Shown here piece by piece: positions 7,839 through 17,439 of a stretch of 37,112 nt of DNA. Origin of the DNA: Anaerolineae bacterium. GTDB lineage: Bacteria > Chloroflexota > Anaerolineae > Anaerolineales > E44-bin32. Both the position numbers and the translations under genes were made by a program. The DNA lies in contig DUET01000098.1 of the NCBI GenBank assembly GCA_011192015.1, positions 1 through 37,112 of the forward strand. The letters run 5' to 3'. Each line of letters opens with the position of its first letter. Position 1 is the first letter of the stretch. The notes beneath the pieces are model-generated. The model saw only the letters and a program-made list of their open reading frames with translations. It was not told the origin of the DNA and did no database searches.

Positions 7839-8315
7839 TCAATCCACTTTGGGCTCGGCAGCAGCCTCCGGGAGTTCGAAACCCTGCCTCTTGAGGGCTC
7901 GTTTCACGTCGGCAAGACTCTTGCGGCCGAAGCCATCGATGGCAAGCAAAGTTTCTTCGCCTTCGGCCAAGCGCTCCAGAATCTGACCCACGATTTGGAT
8001 GCCTTCCTTATCGAGCGTGGATTCCACTCGCTTTCCTAGCTCCAACTCGCTGATGGGTAATTCCGGTGAAACTCGCTCGGTCTCGCGGGCAGATTGCGTT
8101 TCCAAGTAATCCTGTCGAGCTTGCAGTTTCTTGTAGAAACGATCGACCTGCCCTTCCGTATCGACGATGCGCTGTTCGCCCGTGAAGAAAGGATGGCATT
8201 TCGAGCAGACATCCGTGTGGATCGATTCAACTGTGGAGCCCGTGGTCCAGGTGTTCCCGCACACACAAGTCACAGTGGCACTTGGATAGTACTTGGGATG
8301 AATTCCTTCTTTCAT
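7839..8315 (-). CDS. rpmE: Ribosomal protein bL31 fused to an RNA polymerase alpha-CTD-like domain
   Basis: Residues 1 to about 66 are a zinc-binding (C+) bL31: [10 protein letters not shown], Cys17/Cys19 in CVCG, Cys37/Cys40 in [10 protein letters not shown], and RFYKKL. Ordinary L31 ends near here at about 70 residues. This protein continues to 158. After a charged linker, residues about 87-150 ([19 protein letters not shown], then [19 protein letters not shown]) closely resemble the helix-hairpin-helix C-terminal domain of RNA polymerase alpha, where NFG-KSL-EV is typical. The ATG at 8315 was preferred over the upstream start at 8357 because GGGGAAAAGG precedes it and it gives the conserved L31 start. 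It is third in the rplU-rpmA-rpmE operon and is followed by a terminator. The role of the extra domain (DNA, RNA or protein contact) is unknown. Confidence 0.9.
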   Translation of the reverse strand: MKEGIHPKYYPSATVTCVCGNTWTTGSTVESIHTDVCSKCHPFFTGEQRIVDTEGQVDRFYKKLQARQDYLETQSARETERVSPELPISELELGKRVESTLDKEGIQIVGQILERLAEGEETLLAIDGFGRKSLADVKRALKRQGFELPEAAAEPKVD

Positions 8316-8358
8316 GATGATGCCTTTTCCCCGGACTAGTGGATGATCGCCCTGCAAA

Positions 8359-8383
8359 ACTGATCCCCGGGAATGGATTCAGT
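8359..8383 (-). terminator. Weak hairpin between rpmA and rpmE
   Basis: On the minus strand ACTGAATCC can pair imperfectly with GGATCAGT, followed by TTTTGC. It lies 38 bases after the L27 stop in a 105-base gap. It may tune L31 expression relative to L21/L27, but the stem is bulged. Confidence 0.3.
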
Positions 8384-8420
8384 TATCGCTCGGCAACGAT
8401 CAACGCATGGAACCACTGAA

Positions 8421-8675
8421 CTACATGGGAACGACGTTGACTCTCTTGCGTCCCCGCGGTCCATGATCGAATACAACTTGGCCATCGATGATGGCATACA
8501 GCGTATCATCGCCACCACGGCGAACATTTTCACCGGGGTGAATGCGCGTTCCCCGCTGCCGCACGAGAATATTCCCGGCGCTAACCATATGACCGCCGAA
8601 TTTCTTGACGCCAAGGCGTTGGGAATGACTGTCACGACCGTTGCGGGATGTGCCGCCGCCCTTCTTGTGTGCCAT
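8421..8675 (-). CDS. rpmA: Ribosomal protein bL27
   Basis: The 84-residue protein begins [16 protein letters not shown], the standard L27 N-terminus that reaches the peptidyl-transferase centre. It continues through [23 protein letters not shown] to a C-terminal GRKRVNVV. It lacks the cleaved N-terminal extension seen in Firmicutes, starting directly at the mature sequence. It lies nine bases after rplU, with AGAGGG upstream, in the usual rplU-rpmA order. Confidence 0.97.
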   Translation of the reverse strand: MAHKKGGGTSRNGRDSHSQRLGVKKFGGHMVSAGNILVRQRGTRIHPGENVRRGGDDTLYAIIDGQVVFDHGPRGRKRVNVVPM

Positions 8676-8684
8676 GTTCGCCCT

Positions 8685-9374
8685 CTACTTCTTTTCCTTC
8701 TTCGTATCTCCAGAAGAAGCCTTGGTGGAGCTTTTCTTTGGGCTCGAACTCTTCTTCGTGCTGGTGCTCTTCTTAGTTCCCGTGCTCTTCTTCGCGGTAG
8801 TGCGCTTTGTTGAACCTGCGCTCTTCTTCGTAGTGGCTGTCTTCTTGGCTGCAGGTTTTGTCGTCTTTGTGGTCGTCTTCTTTGATGTGGTTTTCCGTGC
8901 CGTCTGCTTTGCCGCAGGCTTCTTTGCTTCAGCAGGTTTCTTGGCTGCAGGCTTTTGGGCCTTCGGTTCAGCTTTGGTAGCCGGCTTCTTCTTCGCAGGT
9001 GTGGTCTTCTTCGGAGCTGCAGCTTTCGGAGCTTCTTCAGCCTTCTCCGCAGCAGTCTTGGGGAGGTTGATCCCCTCGATCGCTACCTGCGTGTAGCGCT
9101 GACGATGCCCCTGCTTCCGACGATAACGGATCTTGGGCTTGTATTTGAACACCAAGATCTTACGACCTTTGATTTGGTCAACAACCTTCCCCTTGACCAC
9201 CGCCCCCTTGACCACGGGTTGGCCGATGCGCAATGTGGAACCATCCACCACCAAGAGCACATCCTTGAAGTTCACCGACGAGCCGACATCGAGAGACATG
9301 TGATCGACTTCGATCGTCTCTCCCGGTCTTGCGATGTACTGCTTGCCACCCGATTCTACAACAGCATACTTCAT
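8685..9374 (-). CDS. rplU: Ribosomal protein bL21 with long lysine/alanine/threonine-rich C-terminal tail
   Basis: Residues 1-104 form a complete bL21: MKYAVVESGGKQY, then VLLVVDG, KGKVVDQIKGRKI and the RYRRKQGHRQRYTQV segment typical of the family. Normal L21 ends there. This protein continues for about 125 residues composed almost entirely of Lys, Ala, Thr, Ser and Pro, with repeated AAKKPA-, TTKKS- and STKKSS-like units. That composition resembles histone H1 C-terminal tails and is expected to be disordered and nucleic-acid binding. The reading frame is intact to a TAG just before rpmA, so the tail is not an obvious frameshift artefact. GGAGG precedes the ATG. A consensus promoter and leader hairpin lie upstream. 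Confidence 0.95.
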   Translation of the reverse strand: MKYAVVESGGKQYIARPGETIEVDHMSLDVGSSVNFKDVLLVVDGSTLRIGQPVVKGAVVKGKVVDQIKGRKILVFKYKPKIRYRRKQGHRQRYTQVAIEGINLPKTAAEKAEEAPKAAAPKKTTPAKKKPATKAEPKAQKPAAKKPAEAKKPAAKQTARKTTSKKTTTKTTKPAAKKTATTKKSAGSTKRTTAKKSTGTKKSTSTKKSSSPKKSSTKASSGDTKKEKK

Positions 9375-9463
9375 ACTGGTCCTCCAGCTTCACTTCACCA
9401 TCACTCCCGCGCAACCCTTCGATCCAGCGCCAGGTAACGGGGAAGTTGGAGATTCACACACCC

Positions 9464-9486
9464 GCCCCAACCGAAAGCGGTGGGGC
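9464..9486 (-). promoter_or_regulatory. Leader hairpin upstream of rplU
   Basis: The 5' untranslated region of about 115 bases contains GCCCCACC and GGTTGGGGC around a six-base loop, pairing with a single bulge. CTCCAACCTGCCCC just before it is partly repeated as CTCCAACTTCCCC after it (about 9440-9495). No T tract follows, so it looks like a leader structure rather than a terminator. It may be an L21-type autoregulatory site, by analogy with known rplU leaders; I cannot match a specific family. Confidence 0.5.
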
Positions 9487-9495
9487 AGGTTGGAG

Positions 9496-9524
9496 ATTAT
9501 AACTTCACCACGCCGGACTGTCAA
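9496..9524 (-). promoter_or_regulatory. Consensus sigma-70-type promoter of rplU-rpmA-rpmE
   Basis: On the minus strand a perfect TTGACA (9519-9524) is followed after 17 bases by a perfect TATAAT (9496-9501). It lies 27 bases downstream of the rpoC stop codon, so the ribosomal operon has its own strong promoter. No terminator separates it from rpoC. Confidence 0.9.
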
Positions 9525-9550
9525 CCTTGAGACGCATCCGCGCCATAGTT

Positions 9551-12500
9551 TCAGTCGGCAGCCACAGCTTCCGGTTCCGCCGTCGGCTCGGCAAAGATTT
9601 CCTCTTCGTCCAACCGCTCGTCGTGCAAAGCGGCCTCCTTGCCCGGAAAACCTGTACCAGCCGGGATCAGCTTCCCGATGATCACGTTCTCCTTCAAGCC
9701 CCGCAGGTAGTCCATCTTGCCTTCGATGGCCGCCTGCGCTAGGACCTTGATCGTGTGCTGGAACGAGGAGGCTGATAAGAAGGATTCTGTGCTCAGGGAA
9801 GCCTTCGTGATGCCCAACAGGATCGAGATCGCTCGAGCCGGCGTCTTGCCATCCTGAAGCATCTGCTCATTCAAGCGCTTCAAGTATTGGCGATCGACGA
9901 GATCACCAGGCAACAGGTCCGTATTACCCGGTTGCGTGATCTGGACTTTGGAGAGCATCTTGCGAATGATGACCTCGAAATGTTTGTCGTTGATGTTCTG
10001 GCCTTGGGAGCGATAGACCTTCTGCACTTCGGCGAGCAGGTAGGTTTGGCAGGCTTCGGCGCCCAGAATACGCAGGATGCGATGTGGATTCAGCGAACCT
10101 TCGGTAACCTGCTGTCCAGCCTCAACCTTATCTCCCTCCTTGACCAGCAATCGTGCACTGGGCGGTATGTCGTAGCTGGCTTCATCTTTCTGCTCATAGG
10201 AAACGATCACCTTGCGCTTCTTCAGACTCACCTTGCCACCATGGCTGGCTTCGATCTTCGAATCACCTCTGATGGCGATGATCGTTCCAGCATCAATTTC
10301 GCTCGCATCCTCGACCTTCAGTGCCCAATTCCCCGGCACTGCGTATTCATCCTTCAGCATTTGGCTGTTCGTGATCCGCAACACACGAGGCCCATCAGGA
10401 ATTTCAGGTCCTTCGATGTGAACCGTTCCGGCGATCTCAGCAATCTCGGCTTCACCCTTGGGTTTCTTGCGAGCTTCAAACAGCTCCTCCACTCGGGGCA
10501 GACCCGTGGTGATGTCTCCTCCAGCAGCCACGCCTCCGGTGTGGAAGGTCCGTAGTGTAAGCTGAGTACCGGGTTCGCCGATCGACTGGGCGGCAACAAT
10601 ACCCACAGCCGCACCCAGCTCCACTTGCTTCCCCCTGCCCAGGTCCATGCCATAGCAAGTTGCACAAAGGCCGAATTGCAGTTCGCACGTGAGCGGTGAG
10701 CGTACGCGTACTTCGGCGACCGAGGATTCATCGATCAGGCGAGCCTTATCCAAATCGATCATGTCGCCTGGATTGGCGAGGACTTTCTTGGTCTTCGGAT
10801 CCACGACGCGATCGGTGATCACTCGCCCCATCAATCGGGATACCAATCCCTGTCCAGCGATGTCATCCGCGCGACGGATGTAGATGCCGCGCTCCGTGCC
10901 GCAATCCTCGTCGTTGATGATCACGTCTTGAGCAACATCCACCAGTCGCCGTGTGAGATACCCTGCGTCCGCAGTTCGCAGCGCAGTGTCGGTCAATCCC
11001 TTGCGAGCGCCGTGTGTGGAAATGAAGTATTCGAGTGTCGTCAATCCATCCCGGAAATTCGAACGGATGGGGAGAGGAATGATTCGTCCAGCAGGATCCG
11101 CCATCAAACCGCGCATGCCGGCAAGCTGTGAGATCGGCTGGAAGCCTCCCTTGGTGGCGCCGGAGATGGCCATGGTGCTCAGGCTGCCGGCCGGATCCAT
11201 CGCCTCACGCACCGCCGTGGCGACCTTGCTCGTGGTCTCCTGCCAGAGCTCGATGATGCGCTCATTCATCTCCTGCTCGGTCAACAAACCGCGTTGGTAA
11301 TCCTGGCGGACGACATCGGCTTCTTCCAGGGTTTGATTGATGATCTTGGTCTTCTCACGAGGGACGGTGATATCAGACACGGCGATCGTCGTACCTGACC
11401 GTGTGGCGTATGCAAATCCGATATCCTTGATCGCATCGACAACCGCAGGTGTGCCGTCTTCGCGCAACAGCTGGTAGATATCCCCCACCAAATCTTGAAT
11501 CGCTCCCTTATCCAGCACCCTGTTCACGAAGCGCATTTTCTCGGGAAGCACGGCGTTGAATAGAACGCGCCCGATGGTGGTGTCGATCACACGCTTTTCA
11601 GGTTCGGGTAGCCGCTCACCCTTATCGTCATACCAAGTATGGGCTAGTAGCTTGATCGGTGAGTGAACTTCCACCTGACCCAAGTTGTATGCCATCTCGA
11701 CCTCATCGATGCTTGAAAAAGCACGCCCTGTTCCGAGATGTTCCTTGCCGTCAACTTCCATCGTCAGATAGTAGACACCCAACACCATGTCCTTGGTGGG
11801 GCCCACGATCGGTTCGCCATCTGCGGGCTTGAGCAGGTTCTTGGTGGAGAGCATCAACTCACGTGCCTCTTCCACGGCCTTACGCGAAAGCGGCAGGTGA
11901 ACGGACATCTGGTCACCATCGAAGTCAGCGTTGAAAGCCGAACAAACCAACGGATGCAACTGGATGGCCTTGCCTTCAACCAGAACGGGCTCAAAAGCCT
12001 GGATGCCAAGACGATGCAAGGTGGGAGCGCGATTGAGCAGCACGGGTCGATCCCTGATGACCTCCTCCAGAACCTCCCACACCTCAGGACGCTCGCGCTC
12101 GATGATGCGCTTGGCACCTTTGACGTTGGCAGCGTAGTTGTAACTTACGAGCTTGGAGATGACGAAGGGGCGATAGAGTTCTAGCGCCATGGTCTTGGGA
12201 AGACCACATTGATAGAGTTTCAGATGCGGGCCGATGACGATCACCGAACGCCCTGAGTAGTCCACGCGCTTGCCAAGGAGATTGCGTCGGAAGCGCCCCT
12301 TCTTTCCCTTCAGCATGTCGCTGAGGGACTTCAACTCACGACGGCCCCGTCGCGAGAGCGCCTTGCCGCGCTGGGAGTTGTCGATCAAGGAGTCGACAGC
12401 CTCTTGAAGCATGCGCTTCTCGTTTCTCACGATGACATCCGGAGCCCCCAATTCGACCAGCCGCTTGAGACGGTTGTTGCGGTTGATCACCCGCCGATAG

Positions 12501-13804
12501 AGATCGTTCAGATCCGAGGTGGCGAATCGCCCACCATCGAGCTGAACCATCGGACGCAGGTCCGGAGGGATGACGGGTAGTACTGTGAGAATCATCCATT
12601 CCGGACGATTGGCGGATCGCCGGAAGGCTTCCACCACCTTCAGACGTTTGGTGGCCTTCTTCCTGCGCTGCTTGCTGCGTGTGGTTCGAACTTCATTCCA
12701 AAGCTCTTGCGCCAGCTCATCCAGATTCAACTGCTGCAAGATTTCATAGAAAGCTTCTGCCCCCATGTCCGCTCGGAAAACCTGCCCCCACTTGGTCTTC
12801 AATTCCCGGAAGCGAGTTTCGCCGAGAAACATCATCTGTTCGATGGCCAGCAGTTCGTCTCGGTCCTTGACGAGTTGCTCACGCGCAGCTTGTCGATCTT
12901 CGTCGACTTCATCCCGCAAGGCATTCAATGCAAGATCAGCTTCCGCCTTGGCCTCTTCGATGCTCATCTTGATGCGCTCGATCTCGAGGTTGGTTTTCTC
13001 CTTCATGCCAGCCTCGATCTCATCCAGCCGTTTCTTCACGGATTTCTGTACAAGGGCGAGATGTTCGTTCCCGATCGTGCCACCCTTTTCTGCGATCTGC
13101 GTTTCTGTGGCTTTGAAGACAATGGCGGCTCGGATGGTCTTTCCGAGTTTCTCGCTCAGCGACTTTTCCAGGCGTTGTCCTTCCTTGATCACGGGATCGA
13201 TCTTCGCGGCAACTTCCTCATCGTAGGATGCCTTCAGGTTCTTCTTCTGTTCCCGTAGATCGTCCATCTTCGCCTTGCGAATGGCCTTGACCTCTGCCAC
13301 CTGGGCTTTTTGTGCGTCCTTCTCTTCCTTATCGAGGCGGGTAATATCATCCTCGATGCGCTTAAGCGCTTTTCGCCGTGATTCCTCATCGACGTAAGTG
13401 ACCACATATTGAGCGAAATATAGGACACGATCCAAATTTCGCCTCGAGACATTCAACAACAGACCCAGGTAGGAAGGCACACGTCGCGTGTACCAAACAT
13501 GCGCCACAGGGGCTGCCAAGGCGATGTTGCCCATACGCTCCCGGCGAACGGATGAGCGTGTGACCTCTACGCCACACTTCTCACACGTGATGCCTTTGAA
13601 TCGTATGTTCTTGTACTTTCCGCAATAGCACTGCCAATCCCGTGTGGGGCCGAAGATGGCCTCGCAGAAGAGGCCGTCTTTTTCGGGGCGTAATCTTCGA
13701 TAGTTGATAGTTTCCGGTTTGAACACTTCACCATAGGACCAACTCAGTACCGTCTCGGGTGATGCCAAATTGATCCGCAACGCTCTGAAATCTTTTGCAT
13801 CCAC
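9551..13804 (-). CDS. rpoC: DNA-directed RNA polymerase subunit beta'
   Basis: The 1417-residue protein is the catalytic beta' subunit, close to the usual bacterial length. The N-terminal zinc site is seen in [13 protein letters not shown] and CEKCGVEV. An extended charged helical segment follows (about 130-330). The active site NADFDGDQM lies at 625-633 with Asp627, Asp629 and Asp631 as metal ligands. The trigger-loop/bridge region and the second zinc site ([24 protein letters not shown]) follow, and the C-terminus ends with an acidic [14 protein letters not shown]-like tail. The start ATG has GGAGG upstream and its own promoter lies at 13970-13997. rpoB, normally immediately upstream, is absent: the preceding gene is a histidine kinase. 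Confidence 0.98.
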   Translation of the reverse strand: MDAKDFRALRINLASPETVLSWSYGEVFKPETINYRRLRPEKDGLFCEAIFGPTRDWQCYCGKYKNIRFKGITCEKCGVEVTRSSVRRERMGNIALAAPVAHVWYTRRVPSYLGLLLNVSRRNLDRVLYFAQYVVTYVDEESRRKALKRIEDDITRLDKEEKDAQKAQVAEVKAIRKAKMDDLREQKKNLKASYDEEVAAKIDPVIKEGQRLEKSLSEKLGKTIRAAIVFKATETQIAEKGGTIGNEHLALVQKSVKKRLDEIEAGMKEKTNLEIERIKMSIEEAKAEADLALNALRDEVDEDRQAAREQLVKDRDELLAIEQMMFLGETRFRELKTKWGQVFRADMGAEAFYEILQQLNLDELAQELWNEVRTTRSKQRRKKATKRLKVVEAFRRSANRPEWMILTVLPVIPPDLRPMVQLDGGRFATSDLNDLYRRVINRNNRLKRLVELGAPDVIVRNEKRMLQEAVDSLIDNSQRGKALSRRGRRELKSLSDMLKGKKGRFRRNLLGKRVDYSGRSVIVIGPHLKLYQCGLPKTMALELYRPFVISKLVSYNYAANVKGAKRIIERERPEVWEVLEEVIRDRPVLLNRAPTLHRLGIQAFEPVLVEGKAIQLHPLVCSAFNADFDGDQMSVHLPLSRKAVEEARELMLSTKNLLKPADGEPIVGPTKDMVLGVYYLTMEVDGKEHLGTGRAFSSIDEVEMAYNLGQVEVHSPIKLLAHTWYDDKGERLPEPEKRVIDTTIGRVLFNAVLPEKMRFVNRVLDKGAIQDLVGDIYQLLREDGTPAVVDAIKDIGFAYATRSGTTIAVSDITVPREKTKIINQTLEEADVVRQDYQRGLLTEQEMNERIIELWQETTSKVATAVREAMDPAGSLSTMAISGATKGGFQPISQLAGMRGLMADPAGRIIPLPIRSNFRDGLTTLEYFISTHGARKGLTDTALRTADAGYLTRRLVDVAQDVIINDEDCGTERGIYIRRADDIAGQGLVSRLMGRVITDRVVDPKTKKVLANPGDMIDLDKARLIDESSVAEVRVRSPLTCELQFGLCATCYGMDLGRGKQVELGAAVGIVAAQSIGEPGTQLTLRTFHTGGVAAGGDITTGLPRVEELFEARKKPKGEAEIAEIAGTVHIEGPEIPDGPRVLRITNSQMLKDEYAVPGNWALKVEDASEIDAGTIIAIRGDSKIEASHGGKVSLKKRKVIVSYEQKDEASYDIPPSARLLVKEGDKVEAGQQVTEGSLNPHRILRILGAEACQTYLLAEVQKVYRSQGQNINDKHFEVIIRKMLSKVQITQPGNTDLLPGDLVDRQYLKRLNEQMLQDGKTPARAISILLGITKASLSTESFLSASSFQHTIKVLAQAAIEGKMDYLRGLKENVIIGKLIPAGTGFPGKEAALHDERLDEEEIFAEPTAEPEAVAAD

Positions 13805-13899
13805 TTGATTCCATCCTCCAACGCGCTCTCGTTTGTGGAACTGCGATACGCGGCTCAGGCTTTAGAACATGTGTGCTATTTTGTGACAAAAGTAAACTA

Positions 13900-13929
13900 G
13901 CGCATGAGGGATCTTCTTTCCTCAAGCGC
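13900..13929 (-). promoter_or_regulatory. Stem-loop in the rpoC 5' leader
   Basis: GCGCTTGAGG and CCTCATGCGC form a 10-position stem with one mismatch around a 10-base loop. It falls in a leader of about 160 bases between the rpoC promoter and start. No T tract follows, so a role in transcript stability or regulation is inferred only. Confidence 0.4.
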
Positions 13930-13969
13930 TCGTGTCTTTTCGTCTTGTATGTCACCAACTTTCAAGTCT

Positions 13970-13997
13970 ATTATACGTCAACCTTGGCCCGAGTCAA
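13970..13997 (-). promoter_or_regulatory. Sigma-70-type promoter of rpoC
   Basis: On the minus strand TTGACT (13992-13997) and a perfect TATAAT (13970-13975) are 16 bases apart. The -35 box starts immediately after the stop codon of the upstream histidine kinase (13999). This gives rpoC independent transcription. Confidence 0.8.
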
Positions 13998-13998
13998 G

Positions 13999-16900
13999 TC
14001 ACAAGTTATCCGAAGTCGATTCATCCGTGCGCATCGGGATGAAAAGTGTGAAGACACTCCCTTCCCCAAGTCGGCTCTGCACATCGATCCTGCCCCCATG
14101 GCGTTCAGCGATCGACTTGGCAATCGATAGCCCCAGACCAGGACCATCAGCCTGCGACCGTTCTGATGGATGGCCTCGATAGTATCGCTCGAAGATGCGC
14201 GCCAGATCGGAGGGGGCGATACCGATGCCGTCATCCTCGATCCGGATCCTTTGATGATTTTGTTCCTGAGAAACCACAATCCGAACCTGACCATCTTGAT
14301 GCGAATACTTGATGGCATTGTCGACAAGATTCCCGATCGCCTGCCGCAGCAGGACGGCGTCTGCCTCAATCGCTCGCATATCTTCCTGCAAGGTTAGGTG
14401 AATCTCGATCTGCCGCGTGGATGCCTGGGGCTTGCAAATTTCGATGGCGTCTTCGACGATGGCCTCGATGCGCATGGGTTCGAGATCGAGATCATACCCG
14501 GCATCGACGCGACTCTGGTCCAGCAGGTTATCCACCAGATGTGTCATACGCTCCGTACCCTCGAGGATTTGATTCACCAATTCCTGCTGGCGTTCGTTCA
14601 TGCTCCCCGCAGCTCCGAGCATGCGCGCATGTCCGTGCAGCATGGAAAGGGGCGTCCGCAAATCGTGACTCACGGAAGCCACAAACTCCGATTTGAGCAT
14701 ATCCAGCTTCTTATAGTGCGTGATGTCCCAAAGAACACAGACGCGACCCAGGAGAGCATCCCTGCCTGCGCGCACATCGCGTCTTGAGGCGAACATCACC
14801 CGACCATCCTCGAGCTGAACCTCCGCCGTGCGCGCCTCACTGCCGGTTTGCAGCAGGAATTCCGCCAGCTGCGTGACTTTCAAACATTCAGCCACCGATT
14901 TCCCAACCGCATCCTGTGCCCGCCCGTGCAACACACTCTCGGCTGCGGGATTGGCGAGCGAGATGTTGCCATAGCCATCGGTGACGACCACTGCATTCGG
15001 CGTCGCTTGCAGGACTGCCCCCAAACGCATGCGTTCCTGCTCAGCGATTTGGTAGAGACGAGCGTTGGTAACTGATGCCTCCAATTGCCCTGCGATGATC
15101 GACAGCAGGTCGATCTCGGCAAGTGTATAAGCATGAGGTTTGCGATGAGCGATCCACAACGCGCCGAGAAAGATCTCCTTGCCTTTGATGGGCATCCCCA
15201 TGATCGTCTCAATCGCTTCGGTCAAGGAAGCGATTTCAAGAACCGCGCTTGCACGGCTGGGATTGTCCAAGACAAATTGCCCGCCCTGCAGGCATAAGCT
15301 GATCACCTGCTCGTCCAAGGAAGCCCAATTCCCGGTGTCGGATCCCTCTTGAAAGGTTTCCAGGGTGCCCCCTGCCGTGTCCCCTGCGGGTAGGAGCAGC
15401 AGACGTACGAAATCGGCGTCGCATAATGCCTGGATGCCGGCCAGGATGGGGGGAATTGCCTGCTTGAGCTCGAAACTGGAGGCCAGTGTCTGACTGACAT
15501 TCAGCAGAAGTCCCATTTCTTCCAGCCGCGATTTCAGGCTGCTTCGCATGCGTTCGAACGAAGCCGCCAAACGCCCCACTTCATCATCACCTGATCCGGC
15601 AACAGGTTTGGAGAGTTCTCCGGAGGCGATCGCTTCAGCGGCAAGGGCCATCTGGCTCAACGGCAGGGTGAGTCTGCGGATGGAGAAATACACCGCCAAT
15701 ACCAGCAGGGCACCAACGACTACCAAGACCAGGAAAAGCCTCGCTGCAATCCGCAAGGCCAAACTGTTGACCACACTTTGCGGTGCCGTGACCACCACCC
15801 GCCAAGGATATCCGCTCACTTCGAAAACAAACACGGATTGACGTGTGCCATCTGGTGCACTGTTGGTGAAGATCTCTCCGGCTTCTCCTCCGGTGAGATC
15901 CACCCAGGTCATGAGTCTGGCATGGTCTGGGTGGAGAAGGATCACGCCCCGCTCATCCACGACAAACGCTTCACCAGGCGAGATCAACGAGAGGCTTTGG
16001 ACCACTGGAAGGAGCATGGGATTGGAATCCAACGCCGTCCAACCTGCTAAAACGCCCGATGCAGGTGCGTCGGTCGCAGAGGCTATGGGATACAGGAAAC
16101 CCATGTGCACGGAAGCCTCATCATCTGCAGGTGGAACAACAACTTCCTGTGGGACGCCAGCCAGCACGATGGTCAGCGCATCCTCAACCGTCAGTGATGG
16201 GTAGAAATCCAACGCGCTTTCACTCTGGGAGCTGCGGATCGGAAGCCCTTCTGGGTTGACAACGTCCAGTTGCGAGAAGAACGGCGCACGCCGCATCGAC
16301 TGCGTGAGATCTGCTGCTTCGATGGCGTTCAGTTCTCCGAACGAGGCCAGGACGTCAGCGGTGGATCGAACGAGAGACCGTCCGGTCTGTATGAAATAAG
16401 GTATGGCTTCCCCAGCCTGGATCGCGGTTTGTGACATTTGATCAGCCAGCATTTCTTCCGCCGATGCCTTTGCAAGCAGCCAATCTCCCTCCAAGACGAC
16501 CAGGCTGGCAATCGTTCCCAACAACAAGAAGACGGTTACATGTCTTGCCGCCATGGAGCGCTGATAAGGACCCGCCACGAATCGTCTCGGTTGATGCCAA
16601 ACCTTTCTCCACCGCCAGCGTACGCCCTCCGCAATCGCACCTGCGATGCCGGTTTCAAGGATCGAAGCCAGCAGCGTGGGCGCAAACAGTGCCAATGCAA
16701 AATCCAAACCGTCAAAAGGACTTCCACCGCTGTAGGTGAAATTTTCGATGCTTCGCAGCAGACCGTAAGTGGTTCCGCCAACCAATCCCGAGAAGAAGGG
16801 AGAACGTGCCGCTTTCCCCAACCACTCCTTGTATTCCCTGCGCAAGAGCCAAGCAACCAATCCAGCTTGAAGGGTCATATGCAGGGGTGTAAGCAGGCTG

Positions 16901-17301
16901 TGGGTTTGGAAGCCCCCACGCATCAATCCCACCACGAATCCCACCGCCATCGCTTCCCAGGTTCCCAGCAACCCAGCCGCCAGCATCCAGGGTAATGCCC
17001 CCAGCACTGCGATGATGGGGCCTCCGGTTCCAATGGGCAAGCCCGGAACCACCAGGGAACTCTCAGCAGGCACTCGAAGCCACAAGATACCGCTCACCAC
17101 GGGAGCGAGCAAGAGAAGAGCCACAAGCAGGATCAACCGGTAGCCCTGGAATCGAGCCCGGCCATGAGGAGCTTCCTTGCTCCCTTGGTGGATCAGCGCA
17201 ATCAGTGCGATTATGGACAGGGAGCCGAACAAGTATCCGGACCATCGAAGCGGCAGTCCGAGCGAAAACGCACCTTGAAGGCCCCAAATGAAGATTTCCA
17301 T
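13999..17301 (-). CDS. Large membrane-bound sensor histidine kinase (MASE-like/Cache/HAMP/GAF/PAS)
   Basis: The 1100-residue protein has several hydrophobic helices in residues 1-235, an integral-membrane sensory region. A further TM helix lies near 252-272. An extracytoplasmic Cache-like domain (about 275-515) contains FFSQLDVVNPEGLPI and AFVVDERGVILLHPD. A second TM helix (about 518-540) leads to a HAMP domain (SIRRLTLPLSQM, DDEVGRLAASFERM). A GAF-like domain (about 600-755) and PAS domain (about 757-865, TPNAVVVTDGYGNISLANPAA) follow. The kinase core has SVSHDLRTPLSML with His879 as phosphoacceptor, NLVDNAIKYS, DDGIGI and GPGLGLSIAKSI. The ligand is unknown. It is divergent from the response regulator operon, sharing a 138-base intergenic region, which suggests but does not prove pairing. 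AGGTGACGG precedes the ATG. Confidence 0.92.
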   Translation of the reverse strand: MEIFIWGLQGAFSLGLPLRWSGYLFGSLSIIALIALIHQGSKEAPHGRARFQGYRLILLVALLLLAPVVSGILWLRVPAESSLVVPGLPIGTGGPIIAVLGALPWMLAAGLLGTWEAMAVGFVVGLMRGGFQTHSLLTPLHMTLQAGLVAWLLRREYKEWLGKAARSPFFSGLVGGTTYGLLRSIENFTYSGGSPFDGLDFALALFAPTLLASILETGIAGAIAEGVRWRWRKVWHQPRRFVAGPYQRSMAARHVTVFLLLGTIASLVVLEGDWLLAKASAEEMLADQMSQTAIQAGEAIPYFIQTGRSLVRSTADVLASFGELNAIEAADLTQSMRRAPFFSQLDVVNPEGLPIRSSQSESALDFYPSLTVEDALTIVLAGVPQEVVVPPADDEASVHMGFLYPIASATDAPASGVLAGWTALDSNPMLLPVVQSLSLISPGEAFVVDERGVILLHPDHARLMTWVDLTGGEAGEIFTNSAPDGTRQSVFVFEVSGYPWRVVVTAPQSVVNSLALRIAARLFLVLVVVGALLVLAVYFSIRRLTLPLSQMALAAEAIASGELSKPVAGSGDDEVGRLAASFERMRSSLKSRLEEMGLLLNVSQTLASSFELKQAIPPILAGIQALCDADFVRLLLLPAGDTAGGTLETFQEGSDTGNWASLDEQVISLCLQGGQFVLDNPSRASAVLEIASLTEAIETIMGMPIKGKEIFLGALWIAHRKPHAYTLAEIDLLSIIAGQLEASVTNARLYQIAEQERMRLGAVLQATPNAVVVTDGYGNISLANPAAESVLHGRAQDAVGKSVAECLKVTQLAEFLLQTGSEARTAEVQLEDGRVMFASRRDVRAGRDALLGRVCVLWDITHYKKLDMLKSEFVASVSHDLRTPLSMLHGHARMLGAAGSMNERQQELVNQILEGTERMTHLVDNLLDQSRVDAGYDLDLEPMRIEAIVEDAIEICKPQASTRQIEIHLTLQEDMRAIEADAVLLRQAIGNLVDNAIKYSHQDGQVRIVVSQEQNHQRIRIEDDGIGIAPSDLARIFERYYRGHPSERSQADGPGLGLSIAKSIAERHGGRIDVQSRLGEGSVFTLFIPMRTDESTSDNL

Positions 17302-17333
17302 TCCGTCACCTAACGAGAATCCGAAGCTCGCGG

Positions 17334-17362
17334 ATTATAGCATTGGCAGAAATCCCATCCAA
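17334..17362 (-). promoter_or_regulatory. Promoter of the large histidine kinase
   Basis: On the minus strand TTGGAT (17357-17362) and perfect TATAAT (17334-17339) are 17 bases apart, with a TGC just before the -10 resembling an extended -10. It lies about 33 bases before the start codon. Confidence 0.65.
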
Positions 17363-17371
17363 ACGGCCTTC

Positions 17372-17400
17372 TTGTAGACTGGACGGCTTTATGCTAGACT
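17372..17400 (+). promoter_or_regulatory. Promoter of the response regulator-sirtuin-kinase operon
   Basis: TTGTAG (17372-17377) and TAGACT (17395-17400) are 17 bases apart, with TGC immediately before the -10. The predicted start of transcription near 17407 coincides with an in-frame TTG. The GTG at 17440 with its Shine-Dalgarno sequence is therefore the better translation start. Confidence 0.5.
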
Positions 17401-17439
17401 GCAAAATTGAGTGATCATAATCAAATAGGAGCTCAGGCA

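Noticed and set aside
8641-9096. 151-codon hydrophobic plus-strand frame opposite rplU
   Set aside because: The Phe/Leu/Val-rich translation is the antisense of the Lys/Thr/Ala tail of L21, which mimics a membrane protein.
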